From: Lithodes maja
Taxonomy: Eukaryota; Arthropoda; Malacostraca; Decapoda; Lithodidae
Direction: 5' to 3'
DNA: 64,000 nucleotides
Assembly: GCA_037953745.1 (NCBI GenBank)
Contig: JBAKBP010012252.1
Coordinates: 1 to 64,000, forward strand
Under the pieces are notes generated by a model. That model did no database searches. It saw nothing but the letters and a program-made list of their open reading frames with translations, and had not been told where the DNA came from. Position 1 is the stretch's first letter, and every line of letters begins with the position of its first letter. The position numbers were made by a program, and so were the translations under genes. This document shows, piece by piece, positions 15,001-27,111 of this stretch.

Positions 15001-18000
15001 TTTATATTATTTTGTCAATTCAATGTTAATTATCTTAGTTTTTAGGGTGATTTTAGCTCTATTATATGTCTACCTCTCGTGTAGATAGCCCAGTTATAGA
15101 GGCTCTAAATCCCGTTTTGTGTCTCCACCATACAAGACCAATTCACTTTAGTGTCCAATCTCAGAATATAGTTCTTAAGAAATTATTATTTTGTCAATTC
15201 AATGTTAATTATCTTAGTTTTTAGGGTGATTTTAGCTGTATTATATGTCTACCTCTCGTGTAGATAGCCCAGTTATAGAGGCTCTAAATCCCGTTTATAT
15301 TATTTTGTCAATTCAATGTTAATTATCTTAGTTTTTAGGGTGATTTTAGCTGTATTATATGTGTACCTCTCGTGTAGATAGCCCAGTTATAGAGGCTCTA
15401 AATCCCGTTTTGTGTCTCCACCATACAAGACCAAATAACTTTAGTGTCCAATCTCAGAAAATAGTTTTTGAGAAATTACTATTTTGTCAATTCAATGTTA
15501 ATTATCTTAGTTTTTAGGGTGATTTTAGCTGTATTATATGTCTACCTCTCGTGTAGATAGCCCAGTTATAGAGGCTCTAAATCCCGTTTTGTGTCTCCAC
15601 CATACAAGACCAAATCACTTTAGTGTCCAATCTCAGAAAATAGTTTTTGAGAAATTATTATTTTGTCAATTCAATGTTAATTATCTTAGTTTTTAGGGTG
15701 ATTTTAGCTGTATTATATGTCTACCTCTCGTGTAGATAGCCCAGTTATAGAGGCTCTAAATCCCGTTTTGTGTCTCCACCATACAAGACCAAATCACTTT
15801 AGTGTCCAATCTCAGAAAATAGTTTTTGAGAAATTATTATTTTGTCAATTCAATGTTAATTATCTTAGTTTTTAGGGTGATTTTAGCTGTATTATATGTC
15901 TACCTCTCGTGTAGATAGCCCAGTTATAGGGGCTCTAAATCCCGTTTTGTGTCTCCACCATACAAGACCAAATCACTTTAGTGTCCAATCTCAGAAAATA
16001 GTTTTTGAAAAATTATTATTTTGTCAATTCAATGTTAATTATCTTAGTTTTTAGGGTGATTTTAGCTGTATTATATGTCTACCTCTCGTGTAGATAGCCC
16101 AGTTATAGAGGCTCTAAATCCCGTTTTGTGTCTCCACCATACAAGACCAATTCACTTTAGTGTCCAATCTCAGAAAATAGTTTTTGAGAAATTATTATTT
16201 TGTCAATTCAATGTTAATTATCTTAGTTTTTAGGGTGATTTTAGCTATGTTATATGTCTACCTCTCGTGTAGATAGCCCAGTTATAGAGGCTCTAAATCC
16301 CGTTTATATTATTTTGTCAATTCAATGTTAATTATCTTAGTTTTTAGGGTGATTTTAGCTCTATTATATGTCTACCTCTCGTGTAGATAGCCCAGTTATA
16401 GAGGCTCTAAATCCCGTTTTGTGTCTCCACCATACAAGACCAATTCACTTTAGTGTCCAATCTCAGAATATAGTTCTTGAGAAATTATTATTTTGTCAAT
16501 TCAATGTTAATTATCTTAGTTTTTAGGGTGATTTTAGCTGTATTATATGTCTACCTCTCGTGTAGATAGCCCAGTTATAGAGGCTCTAAATCCCGTTTAT
16601 ATTATTTTGTCAATTCAATGTTAATTATCTTAGTTTTTAGGGTGATTTTAGCTGTATTATATGTGTACCTCTCGTGTAGATAGCCCAGTTATAGAGGCTC
16701 TAAATCCCGTTTTGTGTCTCCACCATACAAGACCAAATAACTTTAGTGTCCAATCTCAGAAAATAGTTTTTGAGAAATTACTATTTTGTCAATTCAATGT
16801 TAATTATCTTAGTTTTTAGGGTGATTTTAGCTGTATTATATGTCTACCTCTCGTGTAGATAGCCCAGTTATAGAGGCTCTAAATCCCGTTTTGTGTCTCC
16901 ACCATACAAGACCAAATCACTTTAGTGTCCAATCTCAGAAAATAGTTTTTGAGAAATTATTATTTTGTCAATTCAATGTTAATTATCTTAGTTTTTAGGG
17001 TGATTTTAGCTGTATTATATGTCTACCTCTCGTGTAGATAGCCCAGTTATAGAGGCTCTAAATCCCGTTTTGTGTCTCCACCATACAAGACCAAATCACT
17101 TTAGTGTCCAATCTCAGAAAATAGTTTTTGAGAAATTATTATTTTGTCAATTCAATGTTAATTATCTTAGTTTTTAGGGTGATTTTAGCTGTATTATATG
17201 TCTACCTCTCGTGTAGATAGCCCAGTTATAGGGGCTCTAAATCCCGTTTTGTGTCTCCACCATACAAGACCAAATCACTTTAGTGTCCAATCTCAGAAAA
17301 TAGTTTTTGAAAAATTATTATTTTGTCAATTCAATGTTAATTATCTTAGTTTTTAGGGTGATTTTAGCTGTATTATATGTCTACCTCTCGTGTAGATAGC
17401 CCAGTTATAGAGGCTCTAAATCCCGTTTTGTGTCTCCACCATACAAGACCAAATCACTTTAGTGTCCAATCTCAGAAAATAGTTTTTGAGAAATTATTAT
17501 TTTGTCAATTCAATGTTAATTATCTTAGTTTTTAGGGTGATTTTAGCTGTATTATATGTCTACCTCTCGTGTAGATAGCCCAGTTATAGAGGCTCTAAAT
17601 CCCGTTTTGTGTCTCCACCATACAAGTCCAAATCACTTTAGTGTCCAATCTCAGAAAATAGTTTTTGAGAAATTATTATTTTGTCAATTCAATGTTAATT
17701 ATCTTAGTTTTTAGGGTGATTTTAGCTGTATTATATGTCTACCTCTCATGTATTAAGATAGCCCAGTTATAGAGGCTCTAAATCCCGTTTTGTGTCTCCA
17801 CCATACAAGACCAAATCACTTTAGTGTCCAATCTCAGAAAATAGTTTTTGAGAAATTATTATTTTGTCAATTCAATGTTAATTATCTTAGTTTTTAGGGT
17901 GATTTTAGCTGTATTATATGTCTACCTCTCATGTATTAAGATAGCCCAGTTATAGAGGCTCTAAATCCCGTTTTGTGTCTCCACCATACAAGACCAAATC

Positions 18001-21000
18001 ACTTTAGTGTCCAATCTCAGAAAATAGTTTTTGAGAAATTATTATTTTGTCAATTCAATGTTAATTATCTTAGTTTTTAGGGTGATTTTAGCTGTATTAT
18101 ATGTCTACCTCTCATGTATTAAGATAGCCCAGTTATAGAGGCTCTAAATCCCGTTTTGTGTCTCCACCATACAAGACCAAATCACTTTAGTGTCCAATCT
18201 CAGAAAATAGTTTTTGAGAAATTATTATTTTGTCAATTCAATGTTAATTATCTTAGTTTTTAGGGTGATTTTAGCTGTATTATATGTCTACCTCTCGTGT
18301 AGATAGCCCAGTTATAGAGGCTCTAAATCCCGTTTTGTGTCTCCACCATACAAGACCAAATCACTTTAGTGTCCAATCTCAGAAAATAGTTTTTGAGAAA
18401 TTATTATTTTGTCAATTCAATGTTAATTATCTTAGTTTTTAGGGTGATTTTAGCTGTATTATATGTCTACCTCTCGTGTAGATAGCCCAGTTATAGAGGC
18501 TCTAAATCCCGTTTTGTGTCTCCACCATACAAGACCAAATCACTTTAGTGTCCAATCTCAGAAAATAGTTTTTGAGAAATTATTATTTTGTCAATTCAAT
18601 GTTAATTATCTTAGTTTTTAGGGTGATTTTAGCTGAATTATATGTCTACCTCTCATGTATTAAGATAGCCCAGTTATAGAGGCTCTAAATCCCGTTTTGT
18701 GTCTCCACCATACAAGACCAAATCACTTTAGTGTCCAATCTCAGAAAATAGTTTTTGAGAAATTATTATTTTGTCAATTCAATGTTAATTATCTTAGTTT
18801 TTAGGGTGATTTTAGCTGTATTATATGTCTACCTCTCGTGTAGATAGCCCAGTTATAGAGGCTCTAAATCCCGTTTTGTGTCTCCACCATACAAGACCAA
18901 ATCACTTTAGTGTCCAATCTCAGAAAATAGTTTTTGAGAAATTAATATTTTGTCAATTCAATGTTAATTATCTTAGTTTTTAGGGTGATTTTAGCTGTAT
19001 TATATGTCTACCTCTCGTGTAGATAGCCCAGTTATAGAGGCTCTTTAATCCCGTTTTGTGTCTCCACCATACAAGACCAAATCACTTTAGTGTCCAATCT
19101 CAGAAAATAGTTTTTGAGAAATTATTATTTTGTCAATTCAATGTTAATTATCTTAGTTTTTAGGGTGATTTTAGCTGTATTATATGTCTACCTCTCGTGT
19201 AGATAGCCCAGTTATAGAGGCTCTAAATCCCGTTTTGTGTCTCCACCATACAAGACCAAATCACTTTAGTGTCCAATCTCAGAAAATAGTTTTTGAGAAA
19301 TTATTATTTTGTCAATTCAATGTTAATTATCTTAGTTTTTAGGGTGATTTTAGCTGTATTATATGTCTACCTCTCGTGTAGATAGCCCAGTTATAGAGGC
19401 TCTAAATCCCGTTGTGTGTCTCCACCATACAAGACCAAATCACTTTAGTGTCCAATCTCAGAAAATAGTTTTTGAGAAATTATTATTTTGTCAATTCAAT
19501 GTTAATTATCTTAGTTTTTAGGGTGATTTTAGCTGCATTATATGTCTACCTCTCGTGTAGATAGCCCAGTTATAGAGGCTCTAAATCCCGTTTTGTGTCT
19601 CCACCATACAAGACCAAATCACTTTAGTGTCCAATCTCAGAAAATAGTTTTTGAGAAATTATTATTTTGTCAATTCAATGTTAATTATCTTAGTTTTTAG
19701 GGTGATTTTAGCTGTATTATATGTCTACCTCTCATGTATTAAGATAGCCCAGTTATAGAGGCTCTAAATCCCGTTTTGTGTCTCCACCATACAAGACCAA
19801 ATCACTTTAGTGTCCAATCTCAGAAAATAGTTTTTGAGAAATTATTATTTTGTCAATTCAATGTTAATTATCTTAGTTTTTAGGGTGATTTTAGCTGTAT
19901 TATATGTCTACCTCTCATGTATTAAGATAGCCCAGTTATAGAGGCTCTAAATCCCGTTTTGTGTCTCCACCATACAAGACCAAATCACTTTAGTGTCCAA
20001 TCTCAGAAAATAGTTTTGAGAAATTATTATTTTGTCAATTCAATGTTAATTATCTTAGTTTTTAGGGTGATTTTAGCTGTATTATATGTCTACCTCTCAT
20101 GTATTAAGATAGCCCAGTTATAGAGGCTCTAAATCCCGTTTTGTGTCTCCACCATACAAGACCAAATCACTTTAGTGTCCAATCTCAGAAAATAGTTTTT
20201 GAGAAATTATTATTTTGTCAATTCAATGTTAATTATCTTAGTTTTTAGGGTGATTTTAGCTGTATTATATGTCTACCTCTCGTGTAGATAGCCCAGTTAT
20301 AGAGGCTCTAAATCCCGTTTTGTGTCTCCACCATACAAGACCAAATCACTTTAGTGTCCAATCTCAGAAAATAGTTTTTGAGAAATTATTATTTTGTCAA
20401 TTCAATGTTAATTATCTTAGTTTTTAGGGTGATTTTAGCTGTATTATATGTCTACCTCTCGTGTAGATAGCCCAGTTATAGAGGCTCTAAATCCCGTTTT
20501 GTGTCTCCACCATACAAGAGCAAATCACTTTAGTGTCCAATCTCAGAAAATAGTTTTTGAGAAATTATTATTTTGTCAATTCAATGTTAATTATCTTAGT
20601 TTTTAGGGTGATTTTAGCTGTATTATATGTCTACCTCTCGTGTAGATAGCCCAGTTATAGAGGCTCTAAATCCCGTTTTGTGTCTCCACCATACAAGACC
20701 AAATCACTTTAGTGTCCAATCTCAGAAAATAGTTTTTGAGAAATTATTATTTTATCAATTCAATGTTAATTATCTTAGTTTTTAGGGTGATTTTAGCTCT
20801 ATTATATGTCTACCTCTCGTGTAGATAGCCCAGTTATAGAGGCTCTAAATCCCGTTTTGTGTCTCCACCATACAAGACCAAATCACTTTAGTGTCCAATC
20901 TCAGAAAATAGTTTTTGAGAAATTATTATTTTGTCAATTCAATGTTAATTATCTTAGTTTTTAGGGTGATTTTAGCTGTATTATATGTCTACCTCTCGTG

Positions 21001-21535
21001 TAGATAGCCCAGTTATAGAGGCTCTAAATCCCGTTTTGTGTCTCCACCATACAAGACCAAATCACTTTAGTGTCCAATCTCAGAAAATAGTTTTTGAGAA
21101 ATTATTATTTTGTCAATTCAATGTTAATTATCTTAGTTTTTAGGGTGATTTTAGCTGTATTATATGTCTACCTCTCGTGTAGATAGCCCAGTTATAGAGG
21201 CTCTAAATCCCGTTTTGTGTCTCCACCATACAAGACCAAATCACTTTAGTGTCCAATCTCAGAAAATAGTTTTTGAGAAATTATTATTTTGTCAATTCAA
21301 TGTTAATTATCTTAGTTTTTAGGGTGATTTTAGCTGTATTATATGTCTACCTCTCATGTATTAAGATAGCCCAGTTATAGAGGGTCTAAATCCCGTTTTG
21401 TGTCTCCACCATACAAGACCAAATCACTTTAGTGTCCAATCTCAGAAAATAGTTTTTGAGAAATTATTATTTTGTCAATTCAATGTTAATTATCTTAGTT
21501 TTTAGGGTGATTTTAGCTGTATTATATGTCTACCT
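1..21535. repeat. Core satellite array, 183/179-bp unit with 118-bp deleted variant
   Basis: Head-to-tail copies of one AT-rich unit fill this stretch. The phase marker 'gtattaagatagcccag' occurs at 1, 184 and 367, giving a 183-bp unit. A second form with 'cgtgtagatag' in place of 'catgtattaagatag' is 179 bp. A third form lacks 65 bp between 'aaatcccgttt' and 'tattattttgtcaattc' and is 118 bp (markers at 1034, 1152, 1270). The three forms alternate in ordered runs, for example around 950-2,850, 7,790-8,560, 9,840-11,750, 12,880-15,400 and 16,270-16,680. Most copies differ by only one or two bases, so homogenisation is recent. Short ORFs inside are chance products of the repeat. Pericentromeric or heterochromatic location is plausible but not shown. 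Confidence 0.97.
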
Positions 21536-23400
21536 CTTCATGTATTAAGATAACCCAGTTATAGAGGCTCTAAACCTCGCTTCATGTCTCCCCTACACAA
21601 GACCATTAATTCACTTTAGTGTCCAATCTCAGAAAATATTTTTAGAGAAAATCTTATTTTGGTCAATTCAATGTTAACTAGCCTAGTTTTTAGGGTGATT
21701 TTAGCTCTATTATATGTCTACGTCTCATGTATTAAGATAGCCCAGTTATAGGGGCTCTAAATGGGGTTTCGTGTCTCCCCTACACAAGACCATTAATTCA
21801 CTTTAGTGTCCAATCTCAGAAAATATTTTTAGAGAGAATCTTATTTTGGTCATTTCAATGTTAACTAGCCTAGTTATTAGGCTGATTTTAGCTCTATTAT
21901 ATGTCTACGTCTCATGTATTAAGATAACCCAGTTATAGAGGCTCTAAACCTCGCTTCATGTCTCCCCTACACAAGACCATTAATTCACTTTAGTGTCCAA
22001 TCTCAGAAAATATTTTTAGAGAGAATCTTATTTTGGTCAATTCAATGTTAACTAGCCTAGTTATTAGGCTGATTTTAGCTCTATTATATGTCTACGTCTC
22101 ATGTATTAAGATAACCCAGTTATAGAGGCTCTAAACCTCGCTTCATGTCTCCCCTACACAAGACCATTAATTCACTTTAGTATCCAATCTCAGAAAATAT
22201 TTTTAGAGAGAATCTTATTTTGGTCAATTCAATGTTAACTAGCCTAGTTATTAGGCTGATTTTAGCTCTATTATATGTCTACGTCTCATGTATTAAGATA
22301 ACCCAGTTATAGAGGCTCTAAACCTCGCTTCATGTCTCCCCTACACAAGACCATTAATTCACTTTAGTGTCCAATCTCAGAAAATATTTTTAGAGAGAAT
22401 CTTATTTTGGTCAATTCAATGTTAACTAGCCTAGTTATTAGGCTGATTTTAGCTCTATTATATGTCTACGTCTCATGTATTAAGATAACCCAGTTATAGA
22501 GGCTCTAAACCTCGCTTCATGTCTCCCCTACACAAGACCATTAATTCACTTTAGTGTCCAATCTCAGAAAATATTTTTAGAGAGAATCTTATTTTGGTCA
22601 TTTCAATGTTAACTAGCCTAGTTTTTAGGGTGATTTTAGCTCTATTATATGTCTACGTCTCGTGTAGATAGCCCAGTTAGAAAATATTTTTAGAGAGAAT
22701 ATTATGTTGTCAATTCAATGTTAACTAGCCTAGTTTGTAGGGTGATTTTAGCTCTATTATATGTCTACGTCTCGTGTAGATAGCCCAGTTAGAAAATACT
22801 TTTAGAGAGAATATTATTTTGGTCAATTCAATGTTAACTAGCCTAGTTTTTAGGGTGATTTTAGCTCTATTATATGTCTACGTCTCGTGTAGATAGCCCA
22901 GTTATAGAGGCTCTAAACCCCGCTTCGTGTCTCCACCATACAAGATCAATAATTCACTTTAGTGTCCAATCTCAGAAAATATTTTTTAGAGAGAATATTA
23001 TTTTGGTCAATTCAATGATAACTAGCCTAGTTTTTAGGGTGATTTTAGCTCTATTATATGTCTACGTCTCATGTAGATAGCCCAGTTATAGAGGCTCTAA
23101 ATCCCGCTTCTTGTCTCCACCATACAAGACCATTAATTCACTTTAGTGTCCAATCTCAGAAAATATTTTTAGAGAGAATATTATTTTGGTTAATTCAATG
23201 TTAACTAGCCTAGTTTTTAGGGTGATTTTAGCTCTATTATATGTCTACGTCTCGTGTAGATAGCCCAGTTATAGAGGCTCTAAACCCCGCTTCGTGTCTC
23301 CACCATACAAGACCAATAATTCACTTTAGTGTCCAATCTCAGAAAATAGTTTTTAGAGAGAATTTTATGTTTTTTCTGAGATTGTACATTAATTATTAAC
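21536..23400. repeat. Divergent edge subfamily of the satellite, 187-bp unit
   Basis: The unit is clearly related to the core satellite but carries shared differences: 'ctaaacctcgcttcatgtctcccctacacaagaccattaattc' in the middle, 'aaaatatttttagagagaatctta', and 'actagcctag' for 'attatcttag'. Markers at 21,539, 21,726, 21,913 and 22,100 give 187 bp. Two copies near 22,660-22,870 have an internal deletion with different breakpoints from the 118-bp core variant: 'gcccagtt' is joined to 'agaaaatatttttagag', giving about 112 bp. The last copy decays into unique sequence near 23,360-23,460. Higher divergence at the array edge is the usual pattern for a satellite homogenised from its centre. Confidence 0.93.
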
Positions 23401-23816
23401 TAACCTATTTTTTAGGGGAATTTGAGCTCCATTGTGTGTCTACTACGTCTAATGTAGATAGACAGACTATATACACCATATATATATAAAATACCCTAAC
23501 CACGCCTACTCTACCCATAAAAATAGAAGTGTAAGGAAAAAGAAACATAATAAGATTACATTTAGTTTTTATTATTTTTTATTTAATTTGAGTTGAACAA
23601 TGTACCTGTTCCAGAGTCGATCTCACCCGCTCCACTGGCTGCCACTTGTACATTCTCTATCTTAACTGTTCCAGAGTCGATTAATGAAATTAACAAATAT
23701 ATGTACAGCCTGAGAGAAAGCAATTGATGGTAACGTGCAGCTACCATATATTCTATACCCCCCAAGGCATATCAATGCTCATGAAATCCCCGAGCTACTA
23801 AGTCGAGCGCCCCACG
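23401..23816. other. Transition from satellite to gene island, upstream of the 424-aa ORF
   Basis: Decaying satellite passes into unique DNA. An AT-rich TATA-like run (about 23,467-23,495) lies some 320 bp before the next start codon. A 16-bp motif 'ctgttccagagtcgat' occurs twice (about 23,607 and 23,667); a related 'gttccagagtccat' appears near 45,779. No ORF here is convincing. Promoter function is inferred from position only. Confidence 0.45.
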
Positions 23817-25091
23817 ATGGTAAATTCCACACAACAGGAGAATACGAATAAGAAGAAACACCATGACAGCGGCAGAATCTGCGGTCGTGGTAGCATCATG
23901 AAAAATGGGAAGCAGCACATCATAACCGATTTCTTTAAACTGGTGAAAATTCAGCGAGGAGGAAACTCGGCGACACTCAATATTCAACACGTCGCCACAA
24001 CTCTCAAAAAGCACTGCAATGTCCACTTGACCAACATGATCGATTTGGCTACCATTCAGCCCTGCAGAATTGCCAACCTGGTCAACAAATGTAACACCAA
24101 CCAGAAGATAGACATGTTATATCTCAAAATCATCTTTGTGTTATCGGTGGTCAAAATATCACCGTTCCGTTTAGATATCTACCACGACAAAGTGACGCAG
24201 AAGTCTCGCTCACGGAACCTCTATTTGACAAACAAAATCTCGGGACAAGCGGACTACGACCCCCTAGCATCTCTATCGCCACTGGCGTGTCACACTATAT
24301 TGCACAAAGTTAATTTCGACGAGCTCTTAACGACACTCAAGTGTGCCATAGCTGAGGTTAATGGACGTGACACTAGCGTTGACAATGGACACTGTACCAA
24401 ATTGGTGGTAGCAGTAGCACTCTTTATGTGTCGGTGTTACAAAGGTGAGCTGGATACAACCACCTTCCGTCATTTTTACTATACCCCCCCTAAAGCCAAT
24501 GTTGTCACCAATGCCGATGAAGACCTGGTCACTCTCACCCCCATCAATGAACATTTACATTTTCTGGCGCGTCTTTTGAAGGTGAACATAAGTAGTGACC
24601 CCCACAACATACCACAACAAAGCTGCTACCTTTCGCTCCAAGAAGTTATAAATTTGAAAGATTTGAGATCGTACAATCATTCGAAACGCATCATCTTCAC
24701 ACTACTGTGCACTGCATTGTATAACATGCGATTCTGCCACAACCAAACTCACGCCCTGAAAGTAGCTGTAACTGAAGACGAAAGATTACCGGTCATTTAC
24801 TTTGCCCAAAAGAGCGACGGCGCCAATTTCCCCAGTTTGAATTCGGCCCTACAACTCGTGTATACCAAAGTGAAGGGTTGTAGTACCCAAGCGGAGTGTT
24901 GCACCAATTTCACTTTGGATTCACTGATCTGTGCCAAGATTATGTTTGAATGTACATTGCTATCACACACAAACGTCCGAGAGAGTATGATGGACGAAGA
25001 TGCAGTGGATGGGCGGGAAATGAGGGTTATCACCGAATGGTGTATGAACATCGACCCCTTCCTTTACACAATTAATCCGGACCAGGTCTGA
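23817..25091 (+). CDS. Intronless 424-aa protein, unrecognised
   Basis: A single uninterrupted frame of 425 codons runs from ATG at 23,817 to TGA. Its composition looks protein-coding: balanced residues, no low complexity, and base composition less AT-rich than the flanks. The N-terminus is polar and basic with a KKK stretch near residue 12. The rest is a mixed alpha/beta-type sequence with scattered Cys and His, a hydrophobic stretch around residues 103-118, and an acidic segment near residues 395-404. I see no signal peptide, zinc-finger spacing, kinase, polymerase or protease motif, and I do not recognise the family. An AATAAA at 25,168-25,173 follows the stop by 77 bp. It converges on the RNF144-like gene with 144 bp between stops. 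The lack of introns beside a five-exon host gene hints at retroposition or viral/mobile origin; a large DNA virus integrated in a crustacean is one untested option. Confidence 0.72.
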   Translation: MVNSTQQENTNKKKHHDSGRICGRGSIMKNGKQHIITDFFKLVKIQRGGNSATLNIQHVATTLKKHCNVHLTNMIDLATIQPCRIANLVNKCNTNQKIDMLYLKIIFVLSVVKISPFRLDIYHDKVTQKSRSRNLYLTNKISGQADYDPLASLSPLACHTILHKVNFDELLTTLKCAIAEVNGRDTSVDNGHCTKLVVAVALFMCRCYKGELDTTTFRHFYYTPPKANVVTNADEDLVTLTPINEHLHFLARLLKVNISSDPHNIPQQSCYLSLQEVINLKDLRSYNHSKRIIFTLLCTALYNMRFCHNQTHALKVAVTEDERLPVIYFAQKSDGANFPSLNSALQLVYTKVKGCSTQAECCTNFTLDSLICAKIMFECTLLSHTNVRESMMDEDAVDGREMRVITEWCMNIDPFLYTINPDQV

Positions 25092-25235
25092 AGACATCAT
25101 ATTTATTGGAAATCCAGCTTCAACGGACAAACAACACACCAATGGATATTGTAGAATGAAGGACGAAAATAAACAAAATATTACAAAATAATTGTTTTTA
25201 TATCCTGTAATTCAGAGACCGTACAAGCTATCATC
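25092..25235. terminator. Shared 3' region of two convergent genes, poly(A) signals on both strands
   Basis: The two stop codons face each other across 144 bp. AATAAA lies on + at 25,168-25,173 (for the 424-aa ORF) and on - as 'tttatt' at 25,102-25,107 (for the RNF144-like gene). The predicted 3' ends therefore overlap, so antisense pairing of transcripts is possible. The segment 25,151-25,210 is copied almost exactly at 27,618-27,676 and 27,841-27,899. Confidence 0.55.
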
Positions 25236-27111
25236 CTAGAGGTCGTGCTTGGCGCAGGGTTTACACTTACAGTAGAGGAGGCATGGACCCACAAACAGAA
25301 GGATAGGAGAGGCCATGACCAGAAGGAGGCCAAAACCCGCGAAGATGCCGATGACCTGCGCACGGTGCCACAAGACAGACGCTCGGCTATGACCCAGCTT
25401 GTTTTTGCACGGCCCCTTGTCATAGTGCCGCAGCAAAAAATCATCCTATGGAAGAAGATGAAATGTACGTTTAGCCCCATTGAGGTAGTAGACTGAGAAG
25501 AAAAGAAAGTCAGAGCATAAAATAATGCAAATTTAAATATCTCTTGGAAGGAAGACCAAAGGAGCAAAGTTTACTACAAAATAGTTGCAATAAAAGTATA
25601 AGGTCTTACATCCAATGAAGTTAAGCAGCACCAGCAGAAGACGTGCTTGCAGCGCGTGCACAGCATCTGAACGCACCCCGCGTCCCTCTCTATGGGAACT
25701 TTACATGACGGGCACCTCTTTATGGTGTCGTCATAAGGAACGTCCTGGTGAAAAAAACAAAATTTATTTTTAATTTGTAGTTGATATAAAGTCATAACTA
25801 TTTTGTAATGTATCAAAGTCTTGTTAATAATTGTTGCAAACTAAATATCTGTAATTTATAATCCAGGAAACTTGATTTAAAAACATAGCATGTGCATTGT
25901 GCAATCAACAAAGTGCGCAAATATGAGTGCCAGTACAAGCATTACTTCATTATAATATCTATTAATATAATACAATATTTAATACAAATTGTTAGTTGGG
26001 TGTTTTAAGCGTGTAGCCCACAAGCTCACTAGAGTTTCGGCTGGATGAGGTAGGCAGGGGGAGGTGGGGTGCCAGGGATGAGAGCACTTAGCACAGAAGA
26101 CAGTAGTGCAGTTCTGGCAGGTGGCAGACTGGAGCTCCTCATATTTGTTACCCCCCAGCTGGATTATGGTTTCGCACTCCGGCATGGGGCACCACACTCT
26201 AAGGGGGTCACAGTCCACTTCTGAAGCAATGCAAAAGTAACAAAGTTAGTGGGACGTCCATGCATAGCTTATTCATATTTTAACTAACAGAAATATCATT
26301 AGTTGTAAACTCCTTCACTCCTAGACATCCATACATCTGAGTTAAATTATCATACATTAGCTAAAAGAAGTAGTATGGGACTTGGAAATGCCACTTCATA
26401 ACTGCACATCCTACCGACGATGAAAAAATCAGCACACAGCAGCTAAGATTAATTAGAAAAGTTGTCCTGAATTATAAGTACAAAAATTGATACTTTAGTA
26501 AAGATAATTACTGCTTTATCATATAGAATGGGAGTAAGAAACATGTAATCAAAGAAACTCACCTAAATTTGTCTTTAACCTAAGGTGAAATTGGTAGAGC
26601 TCAGGGCCCACCAGACTCTGCATCTCATCTAGTGTCAGTTCTCCCTGACAGTCGCAGTTGGCATCGGGACATTGGATGGTGTAGTCACCCTCACGGATCT
26701 GGATTGCTACGTAAACCGCCATGCACTGAGGAATACACAAAGGAAGAAAGGGAGTTTTTTATTGTGGTCTTCAAAAATGCTTGGTTCTGTTTTCCGACTT
26801 AAGAAAACTGAGGAGTAAGCTTGAATACATACAAAATTGAAGGTTGAGTGTTAACTATAACAAGTTTTACCTTTTTTAAAATAGGTTGTGCTTAACAATG
26901 GTAAAGCTATTCTTACATCAAAGGCATCTTGACTTACATAATTGCAGAAGCGACATAGGCACTTCTGGAGCTGGTACATTTCCTTGATGGGGACATCAGA
27001 AAGGCACAGTTTACAAAAGACTGTATCCTGCCCGGACCTGGAACCCACAGAGGCGGTGGAGGCACAGCACGAGCATCCACTGCCTTCGCCCTCCACCAAA
27101 CTAGAATCCAT
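25236..27111 (-). CDS. RNF144-type RBR E3 ubiquitin-protein ligase, 5 coding exons, 290 aa
   Basis: Joining 27,111-26,938, 26,725-26,563, 26,220-26,030, 25,744-25,610 and 25,445-25,236 (minus strand) gives 873 nt, i.e. 290 aa plus stop, matching the roughly 290-aa length of RNF144A. All introns (212, 342, 285 and 164 bp) have GT donors (GTAAGT, GTGAGT, GTGAGC, GTAAGA) and pyrimidine-AG acceptors, and the phases agree. RING1 starts at C33-x2-C36 and closes with CLCRFCNYC across the first junction (51-59). The IBR includes WCP...ATCQNC...FCAKC...HPWH. RING2 begins KRCPSCKVPIERDAGC; C200 aligns with the catalytic cysteine that accepts ubiquitin from E2 in the RBR mechanism. A C-terminal hydrophobic helix (about residues 248-275) is the membrane anchor typical of RNF144 proteins. 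No frameshift or missing zinc ligand is seen. A or B paralogue cannot be assigned. Confidence 0.95.

Noticed and set aside
1..23400. CRISPR-like regular repeats
   Set aside because: The units are contiguous with no unique spacers; this is a tandem satellite in eukaryotic DNA.
24327..25051. Minus-strand ORFs inside the 424-aa gene
   Set aside because: Shadows of the long + strand frame with no independent signals.
25181..25567. 128-aa minus ORF over the last RNF144-like exon
   Set aside because: Another frame of a well-supported exon, extending into the intron and 3' flank.
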